NCBI RefSeq assembly: GCF_041381155.1
Contig: NC_091135.1
Location: 69,800,418-69,864,417, forward strand
DNA length: 64,000 bases
From: Argopecten irradians
Lineage: Eukaryota > Mollusca > Bivalvia > Pectinida > Pectinidae
Reading direction: 5' to 3'
Position 1 is the stretch's first letter. Each line of letters opens with the position of its first letter. Shown in pieces: positions 1-14,300 of the stretch. A program made the translations under genes and the position numbers. The notes under the pieces are model-generated. The model was not told where the DNA came from, made no database searches, and worked only from the letters and a program-made list of their open reading frames with translations.

Positions 1-1440
1 AGGATTATCTCTCAAACCGTAAACATAGGGTTATGACAGATCAGTCCTCGTCCCCTTCCTATTTCTTATATATATTAATGATATCACTGATTGTATAATT
101 AATGAAAAAATATTATTTGCAGATGACACATCTATCTTTAGAGTAATACATACCACTCCAATCGATGCTGCCAATAGCTTATCCAGTGACCTAGTTGATA
201 TTGATGTGTGGTCCAAAAAATGGGACATTAAATTTAATCCAAATAAAACTGAGTCATTAACTTTTAGTCGTAAAAGGAACACAATTTTTCCTGATATCTT
301 ATTTCAAAATGAAAATGTATCAAATGTAACGTCACATAAACACCTCGGTATATTTTTCTCTGCAGATGGTAAATGGCATCATCACATTGATTATATTTAT
401 GATAAAGCATGTAAACGTCTTAATATACTAAAATCAGTAAAATATAAAATGAGCCGTAAAACACTAGTCACTTTGTATACCTCTTATATTCGACCTATTT
501 TAGAGTATGGTGATATTATTTTCGATAACTGTACCCAAGAAGATGCAAATTTACTAGAATCGATACAAATTGAAGCTGCCCGCATTATCACAGGACTGCG
601 TAAAGGAACTTCTCACTATAAACTTTACTGTGAACTTGGTTGGGACACCCTTGCTGCAAGATGGAAAAAACATAGACCAACACTCCTTTACAGAATTCTC
701 TTTGAAACAACACCAAATTATCTTAATGAACTAATTGAGTCATACATTAATAGTGCCAATCCGTATATACTACGTAATGATAGAATGTTTACTATTCTAC
801 TATGCAGAACCAATATCTGTGCAAAAAAGTTTTATTCCAGCCACATTGAAAGATTATAATGAACTTGCAGCAAGGTATGACCTCACCAGTGTTACATCAA
901 TCTATCAGTTTAAAAAACTTTTTAAAATGTATTTAAGTGATATCAGATTAGAAAATGTTAATTAGAATTATTTCAATGCTAGCACCAGGAAAAACAAAAT
1001 ATACTCCTTTGTCAGTTAAGAAACAATATGAGCAATCTTAACTTTGACTTACACAGAGATCATCTTACTGAATCTCCAGCATGTACGTGTGGTAATGGCC
1101 ATGAAACAGTAGAACACTTCTTCTTATCTTGTAGTAAATATGATGAACCCCGAAGAATACTAAGAGAGAAATTACTCGGTCTAAATCAAAATCATAATTA
1201 TTATAACTTAAATATGCTTTTGTCTGGCTGTGAAACTTGTAATAAATTAACCAATTTAAACATATTTGATAGTGTCATTGAGTTCATTAGAGCTACCAAT
1301 CGATTTTTACCTGTATAGATCTTAATATTATCCCAATATTGATCTGCGATCTGTTTTTTATATTTTTCCTTACTAAAAATAGCATTAATAGATAGCACAC
1401 TTTATTTTAATTATGGTCACATACTCTACTCCCCCTTCTC
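1..1440 (+). mobile_element. Non-LTR retrotransposon (LINE) 3' fragment, reverse transcriptase end
   Basis: The fragment enters from the left edge. Around bases 70-175 the plus strand reads FLIYINDI, then LFADDTSIF, the RT catalytic region of jockey/I-type LINEs. From there to 859 a long frame covers the RT thumb (TESLTFSRKR, HLGIFFSADG, YIRPILEYGDIIFDNC). A frameshift near 780-815 moves the match into another frame (SFIPATLKDYNELAARYD). At 1028-1318 a further frame holds a C-terminal zinc-binding motif, CTCGNGHETVEHFFLSC, typical of LINE ORF2 tails. A C-rich 3' stretch follows near 1430. It is decayed and not expected to be active. Confidence 0.8.
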
Positions 1441-1739
1441 CCCCCTCCCCCTCTTTTCTGATTGGCATGTAATTTATGGCACCTAATTTATATTGTTTAA
1501 CATATTATAATGATATATTCAAAGTATCACATATGAAAGAATACATAACTGTTTGTTTATGTAATAAGTAAGGTTAGTTTATGAAATAAGTAAGGACAAT
1601 ATCAAGATTATGTATTTATTCAAAATTTCTTGAATCTAAATTAACTTCATCTCATTCAAATCCATTGATATTAATGATATATTCCAGCTTCAATGATGGT
1701 ACAGTTGTTTTATTACTAAAACTTGAATATAATATCCTT

Positions 1740-1832
1740 GACTGGATCCAAAAATACATAGGTGGATGACCGCTGGCATGTAAGCCATTATGGACATTTA
1801 GGTCTGTATCCTATGTGTGGATGGATCCAGTC
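1740..1832. repeat. Short palindromic element, MITE-like
   Basis: The 93-bp segment begins GACTGGATCCA and ends with its reverse complement TGGATCCAGTC. A second inner match pairs ACATAGG with CCTATGT. It could fold into an imperfect hairpin. No transposase or clear target duplication is visible. Confidence 0.55.
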
Positions 1833-2115
1833 ATTTATATCATATTCTAATCTCTAAATTATGATTATATATATTTTGAAAAACAATAAATTTCTCACAA
1901 AAGTATATTGGAGATGATATCTTAAATACTGTCCTTATCCCAACATTATTCATCAATACAATTGCTACAGTATTTGTTCATGAATATGTTCAAAATTAGA
2001 ATTTTGTTGAATCATATGTATATACTCATTGTTACTAGGAGAAAACTAATATAGGCAATGCCTGTTGTTTAATCCTTTTTCGTTATTCGAAATAAAATTT
2101 GTTGAAAATGAAAAT
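1833..2115. other. AT-rich sequence with no recognised feature
   Basis: I see no coding pattern, RNA gene or tandem repeat here. It separates the palindromic element from the gypsy fragment. It may include the 3' flank of the LINE at the left edge. Confidence 0.5.
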
Positions 2116-2119
2116 GTAA

Positions 2120-2937
2120 AGTAATCATCGACGGGATGTCGGAGCGAAGTCCGCTGAGGGTTATGAACCTTGGCTCGGAAACCAAGCTGATTCGAAAGGG
2201 CACTGTTGCGGCCGAAGCAGAGCCTATCGTTGATGTTTTGGAGACTAAGACTGCTAGTCTACAGCTGAAATATGTCGAGCGTGGAGCAGAACCCAAGGTA
2301 GCCACATCAAATACGACCGGCTGTACTCGTACAGAAGTCCCGTCGCACCTAGTACCTATTTTTTCAGGATTGTGAAAACAAACTGTCCGGAGGTAAGCTG
2401 GAAGAAGTGGAGCAGTTTTTGATCAAGTACTCTGATGTGTTCTCAATGACCGGCACTGATATTGGGATGAAGAATGTCGTTAGGCATCGAATCGAAACCG
2501 GAGATCAAATTTCGATAAAAAAATCATTAAGAAGAACTCCGACCCAGTTGCAACGTGAGGCGGATAAATAAGTAGAATCAATGTTGCAAAATAAAATCAT
2601 TGAATCTTCCGACAGTCCTTGGGCTTCTCCTATCGTTCTGGTAAAAAAGAAAGACTGTACGATGCGGTTCTGAGTCGACTATCGTAAGCTTAACGCGGCA
2701 ACCATCGAAGACGCATATCCCCTTCCGAAAATCGATCAAACACTCGACATTCTCACCGGATCAAAGTGGTTCACTACGCTTGATTTCATAAGCGGGTATT
2801 GGCAGGTAGAAATGGAGGAGGTAGACAAAAGTAAGGCCGCTTTTGTAACAAGGAGTGGTTTAATTCATTTTAACATGATTCCCTTTGGTCAGTCAAACAG
2901 CGAAAACACATTTGAGAGACTAATGGAACTTTAAGGT
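2120..2937 (+). pseudogene. Ty3/gypsy-type LTR retrotransposon pol fragment
   Basis: The first part reads VMNLGSETKLIRKGTVAAEA, the protease-to-RT linker style of gypsy elements. After a frame change, from about 2358, comes reverse transcriptase: SPWASPIVLVKKK, DYRKLNAATIEDAYPLPKID, WFTTLDFISGYWQVEM, AFVTRSGLIHFNMIPFG. TAA after DK near 2569 and TGA after MRF near 2671 interrupt it. It ends in TAA at 2934 before the catalytic Y-x-D-D region. No LTRs were identified. It is a dead fragment. Confidence 0.85.
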
Positions 2938-3009
2938 ACTATTATGTAAACTAATAGTGTCCTTTTTATTTATAGGATGGGAAGGTAAAGATCAAGGTGG
3001 CCCCATATG

Positions 3010-3294
3010 GTGAAACAACTATGGAGCTCTGACAGCACGGTAAAATGCCAGGAATGTGGCGTGGAATTTTCGACATCATCGAATCTAAAACGACATGAAA
3101 GGACAAAACATCAGTCCGGATACCAACGGAAAGTGTCCGATCTGTGAAAGCACTTTCTCTAGAGCGGATGACGTGCTACACGTCATATCAACAGAGAACA
3201 TAGCCGACGGGAACCTTCGCCGCGAAAGGAGATCAAGGAGAAGAATGCCGCAAGTGGGACAGTTAGGCCTAAGGATAGCGAGAGACTATCCTTA
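3010..3294 (+). pseudogene. C2H2 zinc-finger remnant, frame-broken
   Basis: From 3046 one frame encodes a complete C2H2 finger, C-x2-C-x12-H-x4-H, reading CQECGVEFSTSSNLKRHERT and then KH. That frame stops soon after. One base out of phase, from 3134, a second finger begins KCPICESTFSRADDVLH but lacks its last histidine. An R-rich tail (NLRRERRSRRRM) follows. It could be a host zinc-finger exon, a retrogene or part of a mobile element. Confidence 0.5.
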
Positions 3295-3401
3295 AAACCA
3301 GGATCTCAGGAAAGGATAGAGAGTGACGGTAACGATAGTAACGCGGAGGAGGAGACGTCTAGGTACCCCCAGATTCCAGACACCCCAGGGTTTCAATCGA
3401 T

Positions 3402-3518
3402 ATGTCGAAGTATCGTATTTCCCTTAAAGGTGAACATACCACGTTCAGAAGTGGTGGGAAGACTGTCAAGTCTAAGACGGTAGATACCTGGCAATTTAAC
3501 CCAGAGACCAAGGTCTAA
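3402..3518 (+). CDS. Short open frame of unknown nature, 38 codons
   Basis: An ATG at 3402 opens a lysine- and threonine-rich peptide starting MSKYRISLKGEHTTFRSG and ending WQFNPETKV before TAA. I do not recognise it. It follows the zinc-finger remnant on the same strand and may belong to the same decayed element. Evidence that it is translated is weak. Confidence 0.2.
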   Translation: MSKYRISLKGEHTTFRSGGKTVKSKTVDTWQFNPETKV

Positions 3519-4081
3519 TTTAAACAATTATTTCTTAAATTCGGAACGAATTTGTGAAAAGGGGTTATAATGTAGTGCTCGTGACATTGTGTTTGGGACA
3601 GTGAATGTCCCTAGTGGTGACGCGCAGTGGAGCACGACGGAAAGGGGTTTAGTTTTATTATGAAGAGGTCAGACAGGTCTCTGGTGATATAGCCGTTGCC
3701 GTGGACGGTTCACTCAGGAAGGTACAAAACGGTTCCATGTTGTAACTAATATAGAGATAGACTTGTATGGTTTTTAAGTATTAATTTGTTTCGCCCGGCA
3801 TTACATATAATTATCAGCTTCTGTTGATGTTTTAATTGGTTTCCGCAGTTTTAGCCACCCGGTAAGCTATAGTGTATATAATTAATTATATGCATTTATC
3901 ATTTTCGTTAACTGGCGATTTCCGGCCGTAACTGTACACACAAAGGGGTCTATCAGTTGTAAGGATTGGCCTACATGCACACACTTGTTATTGCCGTGCG
4001 AACGTATAGATAGGTTGGTCCCATGGGTAATTGGGCGACTTATGATCGAGGATGGCTTCATGTTAAATGCTCTAATCTTAC
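3519..4081. other. Region downstream of exon 17, no recognised feature
   Basis: The next cyclase-domain exon was expected here on the minus strand, but no match to its conserved motifs was seen. No tandem repeat or RNA gene is visible. Confidence 0.45.
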
Positions 4082-4205
4082 CTGCATCGGAGTGCTTTGT
4101 GCTGCTATATTGGTGAAGCCGACGATGTCACTAAAGTAGATTGTGACACAGTTGTAGGTTTCCGGTAGTACATTATAACCCGCCTCTAACTGGTCAGCAA
4201 CAGAG
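4082..4205 (-). CDS. Receptor guanylate cyclase exon 17: start of class III cyclase domain
   Basis: The acceptor TTTTATTAG and the donor ATGCAG|GTAAGA give 124 nt, phase 2 to 0. The peptide begins [18 protein letters not shown] and reaches [18 protein letters not shown], then [13 protein letters not shown] contains the first metal-binding aspartate of guanylate cyclase catalytic domains. The following exon should carry L-N-D-L-Y and V-E-T-I-G-D-A-Y, but nothing like it was seen at lower coordinates. That exon is either left of the window or missing. Confidence 0.95.
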
Positions 4206-4513
4206 CTAATAAAACGGGATCATATCAAACACAATGATTGTAAACATCAATAACAAAGTTGGAGAACAACAACAAGCATACACAATAGAAACAATTGACT
4301 GAAAAAAATGGAGGTGTTGAGGGAAACTGCTATTGAGTAACCATTCATAGAAACTGATAACGATGCTGATATGCAGAAATAATTATAATCATCGATATTT
4401 GACATTATGTCGAAACTTTACCAGCAAAAAACATACGTAAGGGTTCGGTATAATGGACTTTGCCCTGGTATATTTATTATTTGTTTATTAGGAGTTGTAG
4501 CCAGTGTACTCAC

Positions 4514-4660
4514 GGTGGTAATAGTCTATGCAACAGTTCCACAGCCTTCTTCTTCTCCTCTAAGTAGGCATCTGTTCGCTCCTGTACCAACGTCTCTAGG
4601 TTGTCGGCATATTGTTCCATTCTTTTCAGCAAGTTATCCATAATGTTACTCGAATTCGCA
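4514..4660 (-). CDS. Receptor guanylate cyclase exon 16: dimerisation coiled coil
   Basis: The acceptor TTATTCTAG and the donor CCACC|GTGAGT give 147 nt, phase 2 to 2. The peptide starts [20 protein letters not shown], continues [19 protein letters not shown] and ends LLHRLLPP. This is the conserved helical linker (N-I-M-D-N-L-L-x-R-M-E-Q-Y, E-E-K-x-K-A-x-x-L-L) that couples the KHD to the cyclase and holds the dimer. No breaks are seen. Confidence 0.95.
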
Positions 4661-4872
4661 CTAGAATAATATAAATGTCTGCATATCATATTTAATGCCC
4701 TGTATGCACATTGAAATCTGGGTGGAACACGATATAACGGAGGTATTAAGGTGTGACAGGACTTGTGTTATCATATATGCACCCTGGAAATAGGGAACAT
4801 GTTTTTAAAGTAAACGTGAAAGGTATTTCTGAGGTTCATGACAAAACATCGCCGATAAACATTATTCATCGT

Positions 4873-4931
4873 TTTCCCCAAATTCCTCGCTTTTCCCAAA
4901 TTCCTCGTTTTTCTCAAATTCCTCGTTTTAT
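4873..4931 (+). repeat. 18-bp tandem repeat, three copies, in the exon 15-16 intron
   Basis: Three consecutive units share CAAATTCCTCG followed by a T-rich linker, with small substitutions. A plus-strand open frame of 70 codons across it (repeating QIPRFS) lies in an intron on the other strand and is not called as a gene. Confidence 0.7.
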
Positions 4932-5235
4932 AATTATGGAGAACAAACTTAAATGTATCACATAGTATAACGTATAACGATATGTATTACCGATAACCAG
5001 ACGGCAGTAGTGCAGTGACTCAATCTCGCAATATATACGACACAATCTGCGTTATTATTGGCAAATCTAAAATGATCATAAACAGAAATATGCAGGAAAC
5101 AAAAATTCTTCGGTAATTTACAGTACCTTCACACTTCTCTTTTCATTTTTGATTATGGTTTTATATATTTTTTCCGATAATTATCTATGCTTATAATATG
5201 TCTTCCATGTAAATATTTGCTGCTGTGTAACCTAC

Positions 5236-5404
5236 GGGTTGATCTTTTTGAATTCCGAGGCGATGGTGTCAAACGTGGGCCTTTGGTTTGGTGCCTCGTC
5301 CCAACAAATCTCAATCATATGGCGCAGTTTAGCACAGCAGCCGGCAGTGGATACATTGGGGCGGAAGGGGATAGTGGATACACACATCACTCTCTGGATA
5401 ATAT
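5236..5404 (-). CDS. Receptor guanylate cyclase exon 15: end of KHD
   Basis: The acceptor TTCCTTCTAG and the donor AACCC|GTAGGT give 169 nt, phase 1 to 2. The peptide reads IIQRVMCVSTIPFRPNVS, then MIEICWDEAPNQRPTFDTIA and EFKKINP. The I-I-x-R-V, P-F-R-P and C-W-x-E-x-P-x-x-R-P-x-F motifs are the KHD C-terminus of receptor guanylate cyclases. It is intact and in phase with exon 16. A 22-kb interval holding the 44-bp array separates it from exon 14. Confidence 0.94.
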
Positions 5405-8400
5405 CTAGAAGGAAATACATCTACCTTAATCTATTTTTTAATCGCGAAGTGAATTTTGACCTAAACATAAAAAACACCTATTATATCAATAAATGTATGG
5501 GATATCGACAATAGAAAACACCTATTATATCAATAAGGGTATGGGATATCGACAACAGAAAACACCTATTATATCAATAAGGGTATGGGATATCGACAAC
5601 AGAAAACACCTATTATATCAATAAGGGTATGGGATATCGACAACAGAAAACACCTATTATATCAATAAGGGTATGGGATATCGACAACAGAAAACACCTA
5701 TTATATCAATAAGGGTATGAGATATCGACAACAGAAACACCTATTATATCAATAAGGGTATGGGATATCGACAACAGAAAACACCTATTATATCAATAAG
5801 GGTATGGGATATCGACAACAGAAAACACCTATTATATCAATAAGGGTATGGGATATCGACAACAGAAAACACCTATTATATCAATAAGAGTATGGGATAT
5901 CGACAACAGGAAAACACCTATTATATCAATAAGGGTATGGGATATCGACAACAGGAAAACACCTATTATATCAATAAGGGTATGGATATCGACAACAGAA
6001 AACACCTATTATATCAATAAGGGTATGGGATATCGACAACAGAAAACACCTATTATATCAATAAGGGTATGTGATATCGACAACAGAAAACACCTATTAT
6101 ATCAATAAGGGTATGTGATATCGACAACAGAAAACACCTATTATATCAATAAGGGTATGTGATATCGACAACAGAAAACACCTATTATATCAATAAGGGT
6201 ATGGGATATCGACAACAGAAACACCTATTATATCAATAAGGGTATGTGATATCGACAACAGAAACACCTATTATATCAATAAGGGTATGAGATATCGACA
6301 ACAGAAACACCTATTATATCAATAAGGGTATGTGATATCGACAACAGAAAACACCTATTATATCAATAAGGGTATGAGATATCGACAACAGAAAACACCT
6401 ATTATATCAATAAGGGTATGAGATATCGACAACAGAAAACACCTATTATATCAATAAGGGTATGGGATATCGACAACAGAAAACACCTATTATATCAATA
6501 AGGGTATGTGATATCGACAACAGAAAACACCTATTATATCAATAAGGGTATGGGATATCGACAACAGAAAACACCTATTATATCAATAAGGGTATATGGA
6601 TATCGACAACAGAAAACACCTATTATATCAATAAGGGTATGTGATATCGACAACAGAAAACACCTATTATATCAATAAGGGTATGGGATATCGACAACAG
6701 AAACACCTATTATATCAATAAGGGTATGTGATATCGACAACAGAAAACACCTATTATATCAATAAGGGTATGTGATATCGACAACAGAAAACACCTATTA
6801 TATCAATAAGGGTATGAGATATCGACAACAGAAAACACCTATTATATCAATAAGGGTATGTGATATCGACAACAGAAAACACCTATTATATCAATAAGGA
6901 TATGTGATATCGACAACAGAAAACACCTATTATATCAATAAGGGTATGAGATATCGACAACAGAAAACACCTATTATATCAATAAGGGTATGTGATATCG
7001 ACAACAGAAAACACCTATTATATCAATAAGGGTAATGGATATCGACAACAGAAAACACCTATTATATCAATAAGGGTATGGGATATCGACAACAGAAAAC
7101 ACCTATTATATCAATAAGGGTATGTGATATCGACAACAGAAAACACCTATTATATCAATAAGGGTATGGGATATCGACAACAGAAAACACCTATTATATC
7201 AATAAGGGTATGAGATATCGACAACAGAAAACACCTATTATATCAATAAGGGTATGTGATATCGACAACAGAAAACACCTATTATATCAATAAGGGTATG
7301 TGATATCGACAACAGAAAACACCTATTATATCAATAAGGGTATGGGATATCGACAACAGAAAACACCTATTATATCAATAAGGGTATGGGATATCGACAA
7401 CAGAAAACACCTATTATATCAATAAGGGTATGTGATATCGACAACAGAAAACACCTATTATATCAATAAGGGTATGTGATATCGACAACAGAAAACACCT
7501 ATTATATCAATAAGGGTATGGGATATCGACAACAGAAAACACCTATTATATCAATAAGGGTATGTGATATCGACAACAGAAAACACCTATTATATCAATA
7601 AGGGTATGGGATATCGACAACAGAAAACACCTATTATATCAATAAGGGTATGAGATATCGACAACAGAAAACACCTATTATATCAATAAGGGTATGGGAT
7701 ATCGACAACAGAAAACACCTATTATATCAATAAGAGTATGAGATATCGACAACAGAAAACACCTATTATATCAATAAGGTATGGGATATCGACAACAGAA
7801 AACACCTATTATATCAATAAGGGTATGGGATATCGACAACAGAAAACACCTATTATATCAATAAGGGTATGGGATATCGACAACAGAAAACACCTATTAT
7901 ATCAATAAGGGTATGGGATATCGACAACAGAAACACCTATTATATCAATAAGGGTATGGGATATCGACAACAGAAAAACACCTATTATATCAATAAGGGT
8001 ATGGGATATCGACAACAGAAAACACCTATTATATCAATAAGGGTATGGGATATCGACAACAGAAACACCTATTATATCAATAAGGGTATGTGATATCGAC
8101 AACAGAAAACACCTATTATATCAATAAGGGTATGGGATATCGACAACAGAAAACACCTATTATATCAATAAGTATGGATATCGACAACAGAAAACACATA
8201 TTATATCAATAAGGGTATGGATATCGACAACAGAAAACACCTATTATATCAATAAGGGTATGGGATATCGACAACAGAAAACACCTATTATATCAATAAG
8301 GGTATGTGATATCGACAACAGAAAACACCTATTATATCAATAAGGGTATGGGATATCGACAACAGAAAACACCTATTATATCAATAAGGGTATGGGATAT

Positions 8401-11380
8401 CGACAACAGAAAACACCTATTATATCAATAAGGGTATGGGATATCGACAACAGAAAACACCTATTATATCAATAAGGGTATGGGATATCGACAACAGAAA
8501 ACACCTATTATATCAATAAGGGTATGGGATATCGACAACAGAAAACACCTATTATATCAATAAGGGTATGGGATATCGACAACAGAAAACACCTATTATA
8601 TCAATAAGGTATGGATATCGACAACAGAAAACACCTATTATATCAATAAGGGTATGGGATATCGACAACAGAAAACACCTATTATATCAATAAGGGTATG
8701 TGATATCGACAACAGAAAACACCTATTATATCAATAAGAGTATGGGATATCGACAACAAAAAACACCTATTATATCAATAAGGGTATGGATATCGACAAC
8801 AGAAAAACACCTATTATATCAATAAGGGTATGGGATATCGACAACAGAAAACACCTATTATATCAATAAGGGTATGGGATATCGACAACAAAAACACCTA
8901 TTATATCAATAAGGGTATGAGATATCGACAACAGAAAACACCTATTATATCAATAAGGGTATGGGATATCGACAACAGAAAACACCTATTATATCAATAA
9001 GGGTATGGGATATCGACAACAGAAAACACCTATTATATCAATAAGGGTATGGGATATCGACAACAGAAAACACCTATTATATCAATAAGGGTATGTGATA
9101 TCGACAACAGAAAACACCTATTATATCAATAAGGGTATGGGATATCGACAACAGAAAACACCTATTATATCAATAAGGGTATGGGATATCGACAACAGAA
9201 AACACCTATTATATCAATAAGGGTATGTGATATCGACAACAGAAAACACCTATTATATCAATAAGGGTATGGGATATCGACAACAGAAAACACCTATTAT
9301 ATCAATAAGGGTATGGGAATATCGACAACAGAAAACACCTATTATATCAATAAGGGTATGGGATATCGACAACAGAAAACACCTATTATATCAATAAGGG
9401 TATGAGATATCGACAACAGAAAACACCTATTATATCAATAAGGGTATGGGATATCGACAACAGAAAACACCTATTATATCAATAAGGGTATGGGATATCG
9501 ACAACAGAAAACACCTATTATATCAATAAGGTATATGTGGATATCGACAACACATGAAAACACCTATTATATCAATAAGGGTATGTGATATCGACAACAG
9601 AAAACACCTATTATATCAATAAGGGTATGTGATATCGACAACAGAAAACACCTATTATATCAATAAGGGTATGGGATATCGACAACAAAAAACACCTATT
9701 ATATCAATAAGGGTATGTGATATCGACAACAAAAAACACCTATTATATCAATAAGGGTATATGGATATCGACAACAGAAAACACCTATTATATCAATAAG
9801 GGTATGGGATATCGACAACAGAAAACACCTATTATATCAATAAGGGTATGAGATATCGACAACAGAAAACACCTATTATATCAATAAGAGTATAGGGATA
9901 TCGACAACAAGAAAACACCTATTATATCAATAAGGTATGGGATATCGACAACAGAAAACACCTATTATATCATTAAGGGTATGGGATATCGACAACAGAA
10001 AACACCTATTATATCAATAAGGGTATGGGATATCGACAACAGAAAACACACCTATTATCGACACAGAAACATTCAAGAGTATGGGATATCGACAACAGAA
10101 AAACCACCTATTATATCAATAAGGGTATGTGATATCGACAACAGAAAACACCTATTATATCAATAAGGGTATGGAATATCGACAACAGAAAACACCTATT
10201 ATATCAATAAGGGTATGGGATATCGACAACAGAAAACACCTATTATATCAATAAGGGTATGGGATATCGACAACAGAAAACACCTATTATATCAATAAGG
10301 GTATGGGATATCGACAACAGAAAACACCTATTATATCAATAAGGGTATGAGATATCGACAACAGAAAACACCTATTATATCAATTAAGGGTATGGGATAT
10401 CGACAACAGAAAACACCTATTATATCAATAGGGGTATGGATATCGACAACAGAAAACACCTATTATATCAATAAGGGTATGGGATATCGACAACAGAAAA
10501 CACCTATTATATCAATAAGGGTATGGGATATCGACAACAGAAAACACATATTATATCAATAAGGGTATGTGATATCGACAACAAGAAAACACCTATTATA
10601 TCAATAAGGGTATGTGATATCGACAACAGAAAACACCTATTATATATCAATAAGGTATGTGTGATATCGACAACAGAAAACACATATTATATCAATAAGG
10701 AGTATGGGATATCGACAACAGAAAACACCTATTATATCAATAAGGTATGTGATATCGACAACAGAAAACACCTATTATATCAATAAGGTGGTATTGGGAT
10801 ATCGACAACAGAAAACACCTATTATATCAATAAGGGTATGGGATATCGACAAACAGAAAACACCTATTATATCAATAAGGTATGGGATATCGACAACAGA
10901 AAACACCTATTATATCAATAAGTTTATTGTATGTGATATCGACAACAGAAAACACCTATTATATCAATAAGGGTATGGGATATCGACAACAGAAAACACA
11001 TATTATATCAATAAGGGTATGGGATATCGACAACAGAAAACACCCTATTATATCAATAAGGGTATGTGGGGATATCGACAACAGGAAACACCTATTATAT
11101 CAATAAGGGTATGGGATATCGACAACAGAAAACACATATTATATCAATAAGGGTATGGGATATCGACAACAGGAAACACCTATTATATCAATAAGGGAGT
11201 ATGAGATATCGACAACAGAAAACACCTATTATATCAATAAGGGTATGTGATATCGACAACAGAAAACACCTATTATATCAATATGGTATGGGATATCGAC
11301 AACAGAAAACACCTATTATATCAATAAGGGTATGTGATATCGACAACAGGAAAACACCTATTATATCAATAAGGGTATTA

Positions 11381-14300
11381 TCGAGAAACACCAAATTATA
11401 TCAATGAAGGGTATGGATATACCGACAACAGATGAAAACACCTATTATTAATCAATAAGGGATGGGATATCGACAACAGAAAAAACAAATCAATAAGGGG
11501 ATGGGATATCTGACCGACAACAAGAAACACCTTTTATATATCAATCAGTGATATGGTAAAAACGACAACAGGACACGACACTATTAAAATCCATAATGGT
11601 TATGGGATATAGACCACAGAAGAACACACCATATCAATAAGGGTATGGGATATCGAGAAAGATCAATAAGATATCGTCAACATGAGATATCGACAACAGG
11701 AACAACACCTATTATATCAATAAGGATTTATTGGATATCGACAACAGAGAAAACACGCTATTAGTATCAATAAGGGTGATGTGATTTCGACCGACAGAAA
11801 ACAACTAATAGTATCAATAAGGGGTATTGGGGATATCGACAACACAACAGAAAACTAACCTATTATATCAATAAGTGGTAGAGCGATGATAACGAACAAC
11901 AGAGAAACACCATAATAAGACAGAAAAGAGATATGTATATCGACAACAGAAAACACCTATTATATCAAATAAGGGTATGGGATAATCGAACAACAGACAC
12001 ACACCTATTATATCAATTAAGGGTATGAGATAGTCGACAACAGAAAAGCACCAAAAAAATAAAATCAATAAGTGGTATGTTGAGTATCGTGACAACAAGA
12101 GAAAAAACCTACCTATATCAATAAGGTGTAATGGGATAGCGACTGAACAGGATACACACCTATTATATACAATAGGATGGGTATGGGAGATATGCGACAA
12201 CAGGTAAAACACCTATTATATGTCAAAAAGTGGTGGAATGTAGACAATATCGACAACTACAGGATCACACCCTATTAGATATGCAATAAAGTGTTGTGAC
12301 AAGGATATAACACACAAGAAAACACCTAAAGTGTATTATAATCGACAACAGAAAATCGATATTAGGGTAAGGTATGAGATATCGACAACAGAAAACACCT
12401 ATTATATCATATAAGGGGTAATGTGATATCGACAACAGAAAACACCTATTATATCAATAAGGGTATGGGGATGATCGACAACAGAAAACACCCTATTATT
12501 TCAACTAAAGGGTATGGAGATATCGACAACAGAAAAACACCTTATTTATAGTCAATCAAGGGTGATTGGATATCGGACAGAACATAAAACACCTATTATA
12601 TCAATAGAGGGTATAGGGATAACGACAATCGGAGAAAACAACCTATTAAATCAATTAAGGGAATGGGATATCGACAACAGGGAAAACACCTATTATATCA
12701 ATAAGGGGGTATGTGATATCCGACAACAGAAACTACACCTATTATATCAATAAGGGATGTGGTATGAACATCGAACAACAGAAAACACTCTGATAATTAT
12801 CAATAAGAGGTATGGATATCGACAACAGAAAAACACCTTAATAGTATCATTCAGGTAAAGTGAGAGAGAAATCTACAACAGAAACACCACCCTATTATAT
12901 CAATAGTGGGTGTGGGGTATAGTGTGGATATCGACAGACGGAAAACACTAAGATAGTAACATCAGGGGGTATGAATAGGGGATAGTCCGAGACAATCATA
13001 AACCACCATATATAGGTCCAAAAATACGGGCATTGATAATCGGACAACAGAAAACGTACCTATGTATATCAATAAGGTGGTTTGGGGATAGTCGACAACA
13101 GAAAACACCTATTATAATCAATAAGTGGTATGGGATATCGACGAACAGAAAACACCTATTATATCAATAAGGGATATGAGGGATATCGACAAACAGAAAA
13201 ACACCTATTAACTCAATACGAGTATCGTGATATCGACAGACAGTAACACACTCATTAAAAATCAATAAGGGTATGGGATATCGACAACCGAAAAACAACC
13301 TATTATATCAATAAGGTATGAGATTTCGACAACCAAAGAAACACACCAACAGGGCCCGCCATACACAACTACCTATTATATCAAATAAGGGTATGTGATA
13401 TCGACAAACAGGAAAACACCTCATTATCAAATCAGTGGAATAAGACAAACAGAAAACACCTAAAATATCAATAATGGGATGAATATCGACAACAGAACAA
13501 CACCTATTATTATCAATAAGGGGTATGGGATATCGACACACAGAAAAACACCCTATTTAAATCATTAATTTGGGTATGTGATATCTGACAACAGAAAAAC
13601 ACCTATTATAATCAATAAGGGTGTATTGGGGATATCGACAACAGAAAACACCTATTATATCAATAAGAGAGTATGTGGATATCGACAACAGAAAACAAAA
13701 CCTATTAGTATCAATAAGGCGTATGGGATATCGACAACGAGAAAAACACCTATTATATCAATAAGGGGTAAATGTGATATCGACAAACAGAAAACACGCT
13801 ATTATATCAATAGATGGGTTAGGTATGTAGTGAAAAACTATTATATAAATATGGCGTATGGGACAGAAAACATGTAATAACACCTAGTCTATTTCAATAA
13901 GGTATGAGATTATCGACAACAGAAAACACCTATTAATACAGTAACAAAATAGGAATCGACAAAAGTATACACCTATTATATAAATAAGGGTATATTGGAG
14001 ATATCGACAATCAGAAAACACCTATAAAGTATATCAGATTAGGGTTATGAGGATGGGATATCGACAAACTAGATATCAATCACCTATGGGATATAAAGAA
14101 AAATCACCTATTATATCAATTAGGGTATGTGATATCGACAACAGAAAACACCTATTATATCAATAAGGGGTATGGGATCGAATCAGAATAACCATTAACA
14201 ATAGAAACACAGAAAACCTATTATATCGAGTAATAGAGTTGTGGGATATCGACAACCGAAAACACCTATTATATCAATAAGCGGTAAGATTCGACAAACA

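Noticed and set aside
4753..4965. 70-codon plus-strand frame with QIPRFS repeats
   Set aside because: It lies in the intron between exons 15 and 16 on the opposite strand. The repeat is an 18-bp tandem, and no homology was recognised.
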